Assembly: GCF_005937885.2 (NCBI RefSeq)
Contig: NZ_CP042176.1
Span: 6,505,501-6,569,500, forward strand
Length of the DNA stretch: 64,000 nt
Reading direction: 5' to 3'
Origin: Bradyrhizobium sp. KBS0727
GTDB taxonomy: Bacteria; Pseudomonadota; Alphaproteobacteria; Rhizobiales; Xanthobacteraceae
Of the stretch, positions 55,159 to 63,810 are shown one piece after another (within the stretch, counting starts at the first letter, position 1; the number at the start of each line of letters is the position of its first letter). A model generated the notes under the pieces. The model searched no databases and had not been told where the DNA came from. It saw nothing but the letters and a program-made list of their open reading frames with translations. Both the position numbers and the translations under genes were made by a program.

Positions 55159-55920
55159 TTACCTCGGCGCCATGCGGAGCGCGGCATCGAGCCGCACCAC
55201 TTCGCCGTTGAGGTACGGGTTGTCGATCATGTGCAGCGCCAATGAGGCGAATTCGTCGGCCTGGCCGAGCCGGCGCGGGAACGGGATCGATGCAGCGAGC
55301 GAATCCTGCGCCTCCTGCGGCAGATTGGCCAGTAACGGCGTGAGAAACAGCCCCGGCGCGATCGTCAGCACGCGGATGCCGAACTGCGCCAGTTCGCGCG
55401 CGATCGGCAGCGTCATGGCGACGATGCCGCCCTTGGAGGCCGAATAGGCCGACTGGCCGATCTGGCCGTCATAGGCGGCGATCGAGGCAGTGGAAATCAC
55501 CACGCCGCGCTCGCCGGTCGGAAGCGGCTCCAGCTTCGACATGTCAGCGGTCGCGAGCCGCAGCATGTTGAAGGAGCCGATCAAGTTGACCTTGATCACC
55601 CGGTCGAAGTCGGCGAGCGCCATCGGGCCCTCCTTGCCGATCACCCGCTTGGCGACGCCGATGCCGGCGCAGTTCACCAGCACGCGCGCCGGGCCATGGG
55701 CCGCGGCGGCCTTGGCGATGGCGGCTTCGGCGGACGCAGCATCGGACACGTCGCAGATCACGGCAACGCCGCCGATCTCGGCGGCGACGGTTTCGGCCAG
55801 CTTGGCGTTGAGATCGCAGACCGCGACCTTGGCGCCCTGCGCCGCCAACCGGCGCGCGGTGGCCGCGCCCAATCCCGATGCGCCGCCGGTGACGATGGCC
55901 GCCTGGTCCTTCAACTGCAT
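55159..55920 (-). CDS. SDR-family dehydrogenase, 3-hydroxyacyl-CoA dehydrogenase type II-like
   Basis: NAD-dependent short-chain dehydrogenase, 253 residues, with TGGASGLGAATARRL (about 10-24), CDVSDAASAEAA, VNCAGIG, STASIAAYDGQIGQSAYSASKG (in pieces, Ser and YSASK) and the C-terminal PFPRRLGQADEFASLALHM. The pattern resembles HSD10-type 3-hydroxyacyl-CoA dehydrogenases. In the operon it would oxidise the 3-hydroxy-3-aryl-propionyl-CoA made by the crotonase. AAGGAGAACGCC precedes the ATG. Confidence 0.87.
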   Translation of the reverse strand: MQLKDQAAIVTGGASGLGAATARRLAAQGAKVAVCDLNAKLAETVAAEIGGVAVICDVSDAASAEAAIAKAAAAHGPARVLVNCAGIGVAKRVIGKEGPMALADFDRVIKVNLIGSFNMLRLATADMSKLEPLPTGERGVVISTASIAAYDGQIGQSAYSASKGGIVAMTLPIARELAQFGIRVLTIAPGLFLTPLLANLPQEAQDSLAASIPFPRRLGQADEFASLALHMIDNPYLNGEVVRLDAALRMAPR

Positions 55921-55950
55921 GGCGTTCTCCTTGGGCGTATCCGTTCGAAT

Positions 55951-57846
55951 TCAGTTCAGCGCGATCACCTGCGCCGGTGGCGCGGATGCATAAATCGTCT
56001 CAATCAATGTACCGCGATTTTCCAGCACGGCGCGCTGGTTGATGGAGCCCTTGTCGGTGACTTCGCCGCGGTCGATCGACAGCGGCGTATCGAGCAGCAC
56101 CGCGCGCGTGATCCGCGTCGACGAGCCCGTGGCGCCTGCCAGTAATTTCTGGAACCGCTCGCGGAAGGCGGCGCGGATCAGCGGATCGGATGCGGCGGCG
56201 GCGAGATTGTCGGATGGCAGCGTCGGATTGATCAGGCGGCAGCCGTCGAGATCGAGCACGACCAGCGCCGAGATTTCGTCGTGGTTGATGCCGGCGATAA
56301 CGACGTCGCGCACCAGCGGCGCACAGGCGGCGACAAAGCGCGCACGCAACGGGCCGACGCTGACCCAGGTGCCGGAGGCGAGCTTGAAATCCTCGGCAAT
56401 GCGGCCGTCGAAATCGAAGCCGGCGTCGAAATCGTTGGGATCGGCCGGCTTCAGCGCATCGCCGAATTTGTAAAAGCCTTCCTCGTCGAATGCTTTCGCA
56501 GTGAGTTCGGGCTGGCGCCAGTAGCCCGGCGTAACATTCGGCCCCTTGGCGCGCACTTCGAGCTTGCCGTTGTTCGGCAGCAATTTTGCGTCGTTGCCGA
56601 GCACGGGAAGCCCGACATGGCCGGAGCGCGAGGTGTCGGGCCGGACCGACATGAAGAACGGCGAAGTTTCGGTGGCGCCGAGACCCGTCAGCATCGGCAC
56701 CCGGAAACCCGTCTCGGCAACCGCAAGCTCGTCAAGGCTGTTCCAGACGAACGGCGACAGCGCAGCACCCGAGAAGAACATCGCATGCAGCCGGCCGAAG
56801 AATTTTGCGCGCAGCGCCTTGTCGTCGCGCAAATACGGCAGCAGCGATTCATAACCCTTGGGGACGTTGAAATAGACCGTCGGCGAAATCTCGCGCAGGT
56901 TACGGACGGTCTCCTCGATGCCGCCGGGCATCGGCTTGCCCTCGTCGAGATACATCGAACCGCCGTTATAGAGCGTCAACCCGATATTGTGGTTGCCGCC
57001 AAAGGTGTGATTCCACGGCAGCCAGTCGACGATGACAGGCGGCTCGTCCTTGAGGAACGCCAGCGTCTCGCGCAGCATCACCTGGTTGGCGCAGATCATG
57101 CGTTGGGTGTTGATGACGGCCTTGGGATTGCCGGTCGAGCCCGAGGTCAGCAGGAATTTAGCGATGGTGTCGGGACCGATCGCGTCGTGCACCGCGTCGA
57201 GGCTGGCATGAACCGGCGTCGCCAGCAGATCGGCAAGCAGCGTCACGTCGCGGCCCGCGACGGCGCCAAAGGATGCCGCGATCTCGGTTCCGGCGGAGAC
57301 GTTGACCGCCAGCGCATCGGCGAATTTCGCGGCATCGTCGGCGAACACGAGGCCGGGCGTCAGCAGCTTCATGAGATAACCGAGCTTGCCGTAGTCCTTC
57401 GACACCAGCGAATAGGCCGGCGATACCGGGCAGAAGGGAATGCCGGCATAGAGCGCGCCAAAGGCGATCAGCGCATGATCGATCGAATTGCCCGACAGGA
57501 TCACGATCGGCCTTTCGGCCGAGAGCCCGCGCGCCAGCAATGCCGAGGCGATATGCCGCGATGACGTCAGCAGTTCGGCGTAGGTGACCTGCCGCCAGCC
57601 ACGCGCCGCGTTGCGCTCCGCCATGAAGACGCGGTTCGGTTCGGCGTTGGCCCAATGATGCAGCCGATCGGTGATGCGGACCGGGTAGTCGCTGAGCCGG
57701 GCCTTCGGGCGCAGATAGATCGTGCCGTCGTCGCGGCGCTCGACCGTGACGTCGGGATTGCCGAACGAGATCGCGCGCAATGGATGGGCGCTGCCGGCCC
57801 GCGCGGCGCTGTCGGTCGAGGCTGATGGGCTGGGCTTTACACTCAT
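55951..57846 (-). CDS. Feruloyl-CoA / p-coumaroyl-CoA synthetase (CouB/Fcs-like)
   Basis: AMP-forming ligase that would activate hydroxycinnamates to CoA thioesters. The 631-residue product has the P-loop FLLTSGSTGNPKAVINTQRM (about 230-249), WLPWNHTFGGNHNIGLTLYN, LTGLGATETSPFF and FDGRIAEDFKLASGTWVSVG, matching the feruloyl-CoA synthase subgroup, which is longer than ordinary fatty acid ligases. It lies between a crotonase and an SDR gene of the same operon. Confidence 0.9.
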   Translation of the reverse strand: MSVKPSPSASTDSAARAGSAHPLRAISFGNPDVTVERRDDGTIYLRPKARLSDYPVRITDRLHHWANAEPNRVFMAERNAARGWRQVTYAELLTSSRHIASALLARGLSAERPIVILSGNSIDHALIAFGALYAGIPFCPVSPAYSLVSKDYGKLGYLMKLLTPGLVFADDAAKFADALAVNVSAGTEIAASFGAVAGRDVTLLADLLATPVHASLDAVHDAIGPDTIAKFLLTSGSTGNPKAVINTQRMICANQVMLRETLAFLKDEPPVIVDWLPWNHTFGGNHNIGLTLYNGGSMYLDEGKPMPGGIEETVRNLREISPTVYFNVPKGYESLLPYLRDDKALRAKFFGRLHAMFFSGAALSPFVWNSLDELAVAETGFRVPMLTGLGATETSPFFMSVRPDTSRSGHVGLPVLGNDAKLLPNNGKLEVRAKGPNVTPGYWRQPELTAKAFDEEGFYKFGDALKPADPNDFDAGFDFDGRIAEDFKLASGTWVSVGPLRARFVAACAPLVRDVVIAGINHDEISALVVLDLDGCRLINPTLPSDNLAAAASDPLIRAAFRERFQKLLAGATGSSTRITRAVLLDTPLSIDRGEVTDKGSINQRAVLENRGTLIETIYASAPPAQVIALN

Positions 57847-57864
57847 GTCAGCTTGGCGCTCATG

Positions 57865-58665
57865 TCAGGTCGGCTTCACCTTGGCGGTCTTGCGGTCGAG
57901 AAACGCACGAATGCGCTGTTTTGCCTCTTTGTCGCTTTGGGCGACGGTCGCCATCAGCGATTCCATCAGCAGGCCCGTCTGCGGATTGGCCTCCGCGATC
58001 ATCGGCAGCGCCTGCAGCACGGCGAAATTGGTCAGCGGCGCATTGGCTGCGACCCGCTCGGCCAATTCCATCGCCTTCGGCAGCGCGCCGCCCGTTTCCG
58101 TGAGGTATTGCGAGAAACCATAGGCCGCACCTTCGGTTGCCGAATAGACCCGCCCGGTCAGCATCATATCGGTCATCCGCGCCACACCGATCAGCCGCGG
58201 CAACCGCACCGATCCGCCACCGCCGACGAAAATGCCGCGCTGGCCTTCTGGCAGCGCGAAATAGGCGGAGGGTTCGGCGACGCGGATATGCGCGGCGCAG
58301 GCCAGTTCCAGCCCGCCGCCGATCACCGCGCCCTTCAGCGCGGCAATGACCGGCACGCGGCTATACTGGATGCGATCGAACACCCGGTGCCACATCTGCG
58401 AGTGCCGCAGCCCCTCGGTGGCGTCCTGCTCGGTCAGTTCGGACAGATCGAGGCCGGAGGAGAAATGGTCGCCGATGCCGTGGATCACCACCGCGCCGAT
58501 GCCGTCAGGCAGATTCGCAAAGCAATCCTGGATCGCGAGGATGATGCCGTCGTTGAGCGCGTTACGCTTGGCCGGACGGTTCAGCCCCACGGACAGTACC
58601 GTGCCCGACTGCTCGATCGTGAGCAGGTCGGATTGACCCGCGGCGGCGGAGACGGCGTTTCCCAT
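57865..58665 (-). CDS. Enoyl-CoA hydratase/crotonase family protein (CouA-like)
   Basis: Hydratase (or hydratase-lyase) for p-coumaroyl- or feruloyl-CoA, 266 residues, first gene of the operon. It has FSSGLDLSEL, ALKGAVIGGGLELACAAHIR (oxyanion loop) and ALPEGQRGIFVGGGGSVRLP, with the Glu in PEG as likely catalytic residue. AGGAAG precedes the ATG. Whether the product is an aldehyde (lyase) or a beta-hydroxyacyl-CoA for the downstream SDR cannot be decided from the sequence; the SDR and thioesterase genes favour the second. Confidence 0.86.
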   Translation of the reverse strand: MGNAVSAAAGQSDLLTIEQSGTVLSVGLNRPAKRNALNDGIILAIQDCFANLPDGIGAVVIHGIGDHFSSGLDLSELTEQDATEGLRHSQMWHRVFDRIQYSRVPVIAALKGAVIGGGLELACAAHIRVAEPSAYFALPEGQRGIFVGGGGSVRLPRLIGVARMTDMMLTGRVYSATEGAAYGFSQYLTETGGALPKAMELAERVAANAPLTNFAVLQALPMIAEANPQTGLLMESLMATVAQSDKEAKQRIRAFLDRKTAKVKPT

Positions 58666-58683
58666 GGGCTTATTGCTTCCTGT

Positions 58684-58714
58684 CGAGAATAGTTATGTTT
58701 TATAACTATTCTCG
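58684..58714. promoter_or_regulatory. Perfect 13-bp inverted repeat before the crotonase operon, candidate MarR operator
   Basis: CGAGAATAGTTAT (58684-58696), GTTTT spacer, ATAACTATTCTCG (58702-58714). The core is GTTAT-N5-ATAAC as in the marR/liv and pobA promoters. It lies 19-49 bases upstream of the start codon, where binding would block transcription. Confidence 0.75.
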
Positions 58715-58747
58715 CGGGAGTCAATATGGCCAGCTGCTGCCAATCCC

Positions 58748-58845
58748 GTCATTGCGAGCCAACGGGTCGCGCGCATGCGCGCCCGATGACAGGCTCCGCG
58801 AAGCAATCCATCTTGCCGCACAAAGAAGGAATGGATTGCTTCCGC
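58748..58845. repeat. Dispersed repeat, type E
   Basis: Begins GTCATTGCGAGCCAACGGGT, contains CGCGCGCATGCGCGC, then GAAGCAATCCATC and the matching ATGGATTGCTTC. I recall this GTCATTGCGAG...GCAATCCATC element as common in Bradyrhizobium. No other copy was seen in this window. Confidence 0.65.
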
Positions 58846-58902
58846 CTTCGCTCGTTGAGCTACGGCGGACAAGTCGTCGCGTCGCTTGTTGCCAGAGTTC
58901 GC

Positions 58903-59364
58903 CTACAGCACCTGATGCACGTCGATCACGACGCGGTCGGCGTGGCGGGCGGCGGAGCCGACGAAGATGTTCTCCATCAGCCAGCGGTACTTTGGAGCGC
59001 CGGTCTCGAATCGCGGCATGGTGCGGAAATAGATCAGTTTCGGATCGACCGGCTCGCCGCGCTTCAGCTTCTGCAGCAGCTCCACCGGGCCGAAGCGCAT
59101 GCCTTTGTTCTCGACATAGACCACCGCACCGTCGTCGGTCTCGAAGGCGTATTTGGCCTCCAGCTCGATCAGCTCGTTGGGCCGGATAATCTGGAAGTCG
59201 GCGCCAAAGGACAAAACCTTGCCGTTGATCCCCTCGCCTTTCACCTCGCCGCCGATGATCGGAATGATCCGGCGTTCGCCGGTGCCGATGTCGCCGGCCG
59301 AGGTGACGTCGCCGATCCGGGCCGTGATGGTGAAGACGTATCTGGTCTCGAGAACCGGCGTCAT
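58903..59364 (-). CDS. DUF3237 domain-containing protein
   Basis: Small beta-barrel-like protein of unknown function, 153 residues, with DUF3237 pieces ITARIGDVTSAGDIGTGERR, IIGGEVKGEGINGKVLSFGAD (in pieces) and a C-terminal MPRFETGAPKYRWLMENIFVG. It lies 32 bases downstream of the TRAP large permease gene on the same strand, so it is probably the last gene of the TRAP operon. The family often sits beside aromatic or steroid catabolism genes (from memory). Confidence 0.87.
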   Translation of the reverse strand: MTPVLETRYVFTITARIGDVTSAGDIGTGERRIIPIIGGEVKGEGINGKVLSFGADFQIIRPNELIELEAKYAFETDDGAVVYVENKGMRFGPVELLQKLKRGEPVDPKLIYFRTMPRFETGAPKYRWLMENIFVGSAARHADRVVIDVHQVL

Positions 59365-59396
59365 GCAATCCGTCTCTTCTGTACGCTTACGCGCGT

Positions 59397-60722
59397 CTAG
59401 TGAACGCCGGCCATCATGCGTTGCGGCAACCAGGTCGCCAGCAGCGGAAACGCAATCAGGATGACCAGCCGGACCAGATCGGTCGCCACGAATGGGAGCA
59501 CGCCGCGGAAGATCGTGGAGAACGACACGTCCTTGACCACGCTCTTGATGACAAAGACATTCATGCCGACCGGCGGATGAATGAGGCCCAGTTCGACCGT
59601 CATCACAATGATGACGCCGAACCAGATCGGATCGAAACCAAGATGGCTGATCACCGGAAAAATGATCGGCACGGTGAGGATGATCATGGCCATGGCATCC
59701 ATCAGGCAGCCCAGCACCAGATACATCACCATGATCAAGGCGAGCACGCCATAGGCGCCGAGCCCGAGGCCGGTGAGAAATTCGGTGACCTTTTGCGGGG
59801 TCTGCGTCACCGTGAGGAAATATCCGAAGATCAAGGCGCCGATCAGCACCGTAAAGACCGCGGCCGCGGTTCGCGTCGCCTGTAGCAGCGAGGCCAGGAT
59901 CTTTTCCCGGTCGAGTCGCCCGGTAACAATACCGATCAGGAACGCTCCGGTGGCGCCGACGCCGCCGGCTTCGGTCGGCGTGAAGCGCGGCAGGAACGGC
60001 AGGCCATACAACCCGCCGATCACGAAGACGAACAGCAGCACCGGCGCCCAGATGTTCTTCAGGCCCGCAAAGCGTTCGCGCCAGCTGGTTTGCGGACCGG
60101 TCGGCAGGAAGCCCGGCCGGAAATAGCCGATCAGCGAGATCGTGATCATGTACATCATCATCGCAAGCAGGCCGGGGATGATGCCGGCGATGAACAGCTT
60201 GCCGATATCCTGCTCGGTGATGATGCCGTAGACGGCCAGCACCGTCGATGGCGGCAGCATCGCGCCCAGCGTACCGCCAGCCGCGATCACGCCGGTGGCA
60301 AAGGATTGCGGATAGCCGAAACGGCGCATCTCCGGATAGGCGACGGCCGAAAACGTCGCTGCCGTTGCGACCGAGGAGCCGCAGATCGCGGCAAAGCCGG
60401 CGCAGGCCGCGACCGTGGCGATGCCGAGCCCGCCGCGCAAATGGCCGACGAAACCGTTGGCAGCCCGGAACAGCTCACGGCTCATGCCGGAATTGCTGAC
60501 CAGCGTGCCCATCAGCAGGAACATCGGAATCACGCCGAAAGTGTAGTCGGTCACGGTCCGCATCGAGGTCTGGCCGACCAGCTTCAGCGCCGGCGAGAAA
60601 CCGACCAGATAGCCAAAGCCGGTGACACCGACGAGGCCCATCGCCATGCCGACCGGCACGCGCAGCAACATCAGCACGAACAGCGCGACGAATCCCAGGA
60701 CAGCGACAGCGTCGGTGCTCAT
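59397..60722 (-). CDS. dctM: TRAP transporter large permease (DctM-like)
   Basis: Sodium- or proton-coupled permease of a tripartite TRAP importer, 441 residues with about twelve membrane segments. DctM marks include MLLRVPVGMAMGLVG, TLGAMLPPSTVLAVYG and MTVELGLIHPPVGMNVFV. GTGGAG precedes the ATG. It follows the small permease by 5 bases. Context suggests aromatic-acid uptake, similar to the TarPQM system of Rhodopseudomonas. Confidence 0.92.
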   Translation of the reverse strand: MSTDAVAVLGFVALFVLMLLRVPVGMAMGLVGVTGFGYLVGFSPALKLVGQTSMRTVTDYTFGVIPMFLLMGTLVSNSGMSRELFRAANGFVGHLRGGLGIATVAACAGFAAICGSSVATAATFSAVAYPEMRRFGYPQSFATGVIAAGGTLGAMLPPSTVLAVYGIITEQDIGKLFIAGIIPGLLAMMMYMITISLIGYFRPGFLPTGPQTSWRERFAGLKNIWAPVLLFVFVIGGLYGLPFLPRFTPTEAGGVGATGAFLIGIVTGRLDREKILASLLQATRTAAAVFTVLIGALIFGYFLTVTQTPQKVTEFLTGLGLGAYGVLALIMVMYLVLGCLMDAMAMIILTVPIIFPVISHLGFDPIWFGVIIVMTVELGLIHPPVGMNVFVIKSVVKDVSFSTIFRGVLPFVATDLVRLVILIAFPLLATWLPQRMMAGVH

Positions 60723-60727
60723 GCCGT

Positions 60728-61237
60728 CTACTCCACGGGCTTGATCTTGGGATCGTGCATCTGATCCGGATGAAAAATCAGGCGGTAGGTGCGGATCGCA
60801 ATCAGCAACACCGCGGAGACGTCGCCAGCCCAGGCGATCGCGAAGAACGGCCAGGTCGGCATGTGCATTTCGAAGGTGAGCACGTTGTCGTTATAGGTAC
60901 CGCGCACCTTGTCGAACAAGGTCCAGGTCTGCACCGTGACGACGAACAGCAGCACCAGTGTCGCAAACACGTCGATCCAGCGCTGGTATTTCGGGCCGAC
61001 ATTGGCCCAGATCAGGTCCACCGTGATGTGGCCGCCGCGATAGCTGGTGGCGGCGATGCCCCAGAAGATCAGGATGCCGAGCAGCATGCGCCCGATATCG
61101 AAGGAGTCGGGAATCGCATAATTGAGCGTATTGCGCAGGATGACGGCGATAAAAATGTTCAGGGCAACAATGCCGACGAATCCGGCCGCGATCCATTCGA
61201 TCGTATCGATAAAGCGATCCATCGAGGCGCGATTCAT
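60728..61237 (-). CDS. dctQ: TRAP transporter small permease (DctQ-like)
   Basis: Small membrane subunit of the TRAP importer, 169 residues with four membrane segments. It has the DctQ features DRFIDTIEWIAAGFVGIVALN near the start, GIAATSYRGGHITVDL in the middle and MPTWPFFAIAWAGDVSAVLL toward the end. GGAGCGGAC lies upstream of the ATG. Confidence 0.91.
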   Translation of the reverse strand: MNRASMDRFIDTIEWIAAGFVGIVALNIFIAVILRNTLNYAIPDSFDIGRMLLGILIFWGIAATSYRGGHITVDLIWANVGPKYQRWIDVFATLVLLFVVTVQTWTLFDKVRGTYNDNVLTFEMHMPTWPFFAIAWAGDVSAVLLIAIRTYRLIFHPDQMHDPKIKPVE

Positions 61238-61315
61238 GTCCGCTCCAAACGGCTGGCAATGATTGGCAAACCGCGACGGCGGCAGACCCCGCCGTCGCTC
61301 GGACGAGTTACGGCG

Positions 61316-62338
61316 TTACTGCGCCAGCGCGTTGTATTTGGTCAGCGCGGCGCGAAGTTCTGTCATCGCCACGTCCGGATCGACACCGGTCTTCTTGACG
61401 CCCTCGCCCCAACTCTTGACCAGCGGTTCGGAAGCCTTCTTCCATAACGCGGTCTGCTCCGGCGTCAGCTTGTAGACCTCGTGGCCTTGCTCGGCCTTGA
61501 CCTTGTCGAGGCCAGCGTCCTCGAACTTGCCCCAGGGTTCGCCGACCCGGCCGGCGGCCTCGGTGTTGCAATTGTCGTCGATCGCCTTTTTCTGGCGGTC
61601 GGACATCTGGTTGTACTTGTCCTTGTTCATCACGAAGGCGAACGTCGTGACATAGAGCGGCGCGTCCATGTGATACTTCGTCACCTTGTCGATGCCGAAC
61701 AGCACTAGCGATCCCCACGGGAAGGTGACGGCGTCGGCGACGCCGCGCTCGATGATGTCGCGGACCTCCGGCGCCGAGGACTGCACGTTGGTGCCGCCGA
61801 GCTGGGTGATGAAGGTTGCCATGGTGGCGTGTGCGGGGCGCACCTTCATGCCCTTGACGTCATCGGGCACCACGACCTTCTTCAGGCGCGAGTGAAACGA
61901 GGAGGGCGAGTGGATGAAGGCGAGGCAGAACTTGACGTCCTTCATCTCCTTCTCGGCGTATTTGCGGTACCAGGCGTCGAGCGCCATCGAGCCGCCCTTG
62001 GCGTCCGACATCAGGAACGGCAGTTCGCCGGCGCCGATGATCGGGAAACGACCTGGCTGATAGCCCGGGTTGATGTAGGTGACGTCGGCGATGCCGTCGC
62101 GCGCCATGTCGTAATGGTCGAACGCCTTGCCGAGCTGCTGCGCCGGGAACACCTTCGACTTGATCGTGCCGCCGGATTCCTTTTCGACCGCCGCGCCCCA
62201 ATCTTCCAGGGCCTTTTGCAGCGGGTGCGACGCCGGCACCCAGTGCGAAAGCTTAAGCTCGAAGGTTTTTTCCTGCGCCAACGCAGGCGTCACACTGGCG
62301 GCGAGCAGCAACGCCAAAAACGCTTTTCTCATCGACAT
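61316..62338 (-). CDS. dctP: TRAP transporter substrate-binding protein (DctP-like)
   Basis: Periplasmic binding protein of the TRAP importer, 340 residues. The signal peptide ends ALA before QEKTFELKLSHWVPASHP. The family features SKVFPAQQLGKAFDHYDMARDG, MKVRPAHATMATFITQLGG (both in pieces) with the carboxylate-binding arginine, and PWGSLVLFGIDKVTKYH are present. Two ATGs (62338, 62332) follow GGGAG at 3 and 9 bases; 62338 is given but 62332 has better spacing. It is divergent from pobA. Confidence 0.92.
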   Translation of the reverse strand: MSMRKAFLALLLAASVTPALAQEKTFELKLSHWVPASHPLQKALEDWGAAVEKESGGTIKSKVFPAQQLGKAFDHYDMARDGIADVTYINPGYQPGRFPIIGAGELPFLMSDAKGGSMALDAWYRKYAEKEMKDVKFCLAFIHSPSSFHSRLKKVVVPDDVKGMKVRPAHATMATFITQLGGTNVQSSAPEVRDIIERGVADAVTFPWGSLVLFGIDKVTKYHMDAPLYVTTFAFVMNKDKYNQMSDRQKKAIDDNCNTEAAGRVGEPWGKFEDAGLDKVKAEQGHEVYKLTPEQTALWKKASEPLVKSWGEGVKKTGVDPDVAMTELRAALTKYNALAQ

Positions 62339-62386
62339 TCTCTCCCTTGGTGCATGAAGGCGGGCTTCGAGGTCCCGCTCTCGTTA

Positions 62387-62401
62387 GTTAACATGTTATA
62401 T
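62387..62401. promoter_or_regulatory. Degenerate GTTA-rich site upstream of dctP
   Basis: AGTTAACATGTTATAT contains one GTTAT half (62395-62399) and a GTTAAC palindrome but not the full GTTAT-N5-ATAAY. It may be a weak site for the same regulator or an unrelated promoter element. Confidence 0.35.
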
Positions 62402-62541
62402 AGATCGCGCGATTTTTCAAGCCGGAGCTCGGCGCGGCGACAGCCTCGACAAAATTCGCACTCCGGGCGTCATGCCGGAATCTTCTTGCAGTGCGGTGCA
62501 GCGAAACCAATTGTTTCGCTCCGGCGCTCTTTTCGAAAATT

Positions 62542-62556
62542 GTTATATGATATAAT
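62542..62556. promoter_or_regulatory. Candidate MarR operator upstream of pobA, GTTAT-N5-ATAAT
   Basis: GTTAT (62542-62546), ATGAT, ATAAT (62552-62556), 65 bases before the pobA start. It matches the sites at 49076-49090 and 58692-58706. Confidence 0.65.
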
Positions 62557-62620
62557 TATCATTGCAAGACTTGCCGGGAATGCGGCGGGCTCAACTGCAT
62601 TAGACCATGGGAGCACACCG

Positions 62621-63790
62621 GTGCGCACGAAGGTAGCAATCATAGGGGCAGGTCCGGCTGGATTGTTGCTTGGGCAACTTCTTCATCTTTACGGCATCGA
62701 CAACGTCATTGTCGAGCGCCAGACTCCGGATTACGTGCTCGGCCGCATCCGCGCCGGCCTGCTGGAGGAAGGCACCGTGGCGCTGCTCGACGAGGTCGGC
62801 GCCGGCGCCCGCGCCCACGGCGAGGGGCTGGTCCACCACGGCGTGGAGCTCGCCTTCGGCGGCGCGCGGCACCGCATCGACATGTATGCCGCGACCGGCA
62901 AGACCGTCATGATCTACGGCCAGACTGAAGTGACGCTTGACCTGATGAACGCCCGCAAGGCGGCCGGCCTCGCCACGGTCTACCAGGCCGCCGACGTCAA
63001 ACCGCATGATTTCGATACCGACCGTCCGCGCGTCAGCTACGTCAAGGACGGCGTTGCCCACGACATCGAATGCGACTTCATCGCCGGCTGCGACGGCTTC
63101 CACGGCGTCAGCCGCGCCAGCGTCAAGCCGTCGGCAATCCAGACCTTTGAGCGGATCTATCCGTTCGGCTGGCTCGGCATCCTCTCCGAGACGCCTCCGG
63201 TCAGCCCCGAACTGATCTACAACAACCACGCGCGGGGATTTGCGCTATGCACGATGCGCTCGTCCCACCGCAGCCGCTACTACGTGCAGTGCCCGCTCGA
63301 CGATCATATCGACCAATGGCCGGACGACCGGTTCTGGGACGAACTGAAGCGGCGGCTGGACCAGAAGGCGGTCGACGAGCTCGTCACCGGTCCCTCGATC
63401 GAAAAGAGCATCGCGCCGCTGCGCAGCTTCGTCGCCGAGCCGATGCGGTTCGGCCGGATGTTTCTGGCCGGCGACGCCTCCCACATCGTGCCGCCGACGG
63501 GGGCCAAGGGATTGAACCTGGCTGCCAGCGACGTGCATTACCTCTCGCAGGCGTTCCGGGAGTTTTATGACGAGAAATCCTCCGCCGGCATCGACGGCTA
63601 CTCAGCCAAGGCGTTGGCGCGGGTCTGGAAAGCGGTGCGGTTTTCGTGGTGGATGACCTCGATGCTGCACAGATTCCCCGACGAGGGCGAATTCGGCGCG
63701 CGCATCCAGCTCGCCGAGCTGGATTATCTCGTCAGCTCGAAAGCCGCGTCGGCGTCGCTGTCGGAGAACTATGTCGGGCTGCCGTTCTAG
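62621..63790 (+). CDS. pobA: 4-hydroxybenzoate 3-monooxygenase
   Basis: FAD- and NAD(P)H-dependent hydroxylase turning 4-hydroxybenzoate into protocatechuate. The start is a GTG at 62621 with GGGAG 7 bases upstream, giving 389 residues, the usual PobA length. It has the FAD motif VAIIGAGPAGLLLGQLL (5-21), the DG motif in GCDGFHGVSRAS, and FLAGDASHIVPPTGAKGLNLA (the GD motif, in pieces). A long open frame upstream of the GTG is a shadow. No pobR-type regulator is adjacent; a MarR-type site in its promoter suggests control with the cou-like operon. Confidence 0.94.
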   Translation: MRTKVAIIGAGPAGLLLGQLLHLYGIDNVIVERQTPDYVLGRIRAGLLEEGTVALLDEVGAGARAHGEGLVHHGVELAFGGARHRIDMYAATGKTVMIYGQTEVTLDLMNARKAAGLATVYQAADVKPHDFDTDRPRVSYVKDGVAHDIECDFIAGCDGFHGVSRASVKPSAIQTFERIYPFGWLGILSETPPVSPELIYNNHARGFALCTMRSSHRSRYYVQCPLDDHIDQWPDDRFWDELKRRLDQKAVDELVTGPSIEKSIAPLRSFVAEPMRFGRMFLAGDASHIVPPTGAKGLNLAASDVHYLSQAFREFYDEKSSAGIDGYSAKALARVWKAVRFSWWMTSMLHRFPDEGEFGARIQLAELDYLVSSKAASASLSENYVGLPF

Positions 63791-63810
63791 CGTTGGCGCG
63801 TTCAAGCACC

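Noticed and set aside
61829..62620. N-terminal extension of pobA reaching back over dctP
   Set aside because: The extension is antisense to dctP; the GTG at 62621 has a good ribosome site and gives the normal PobA length.
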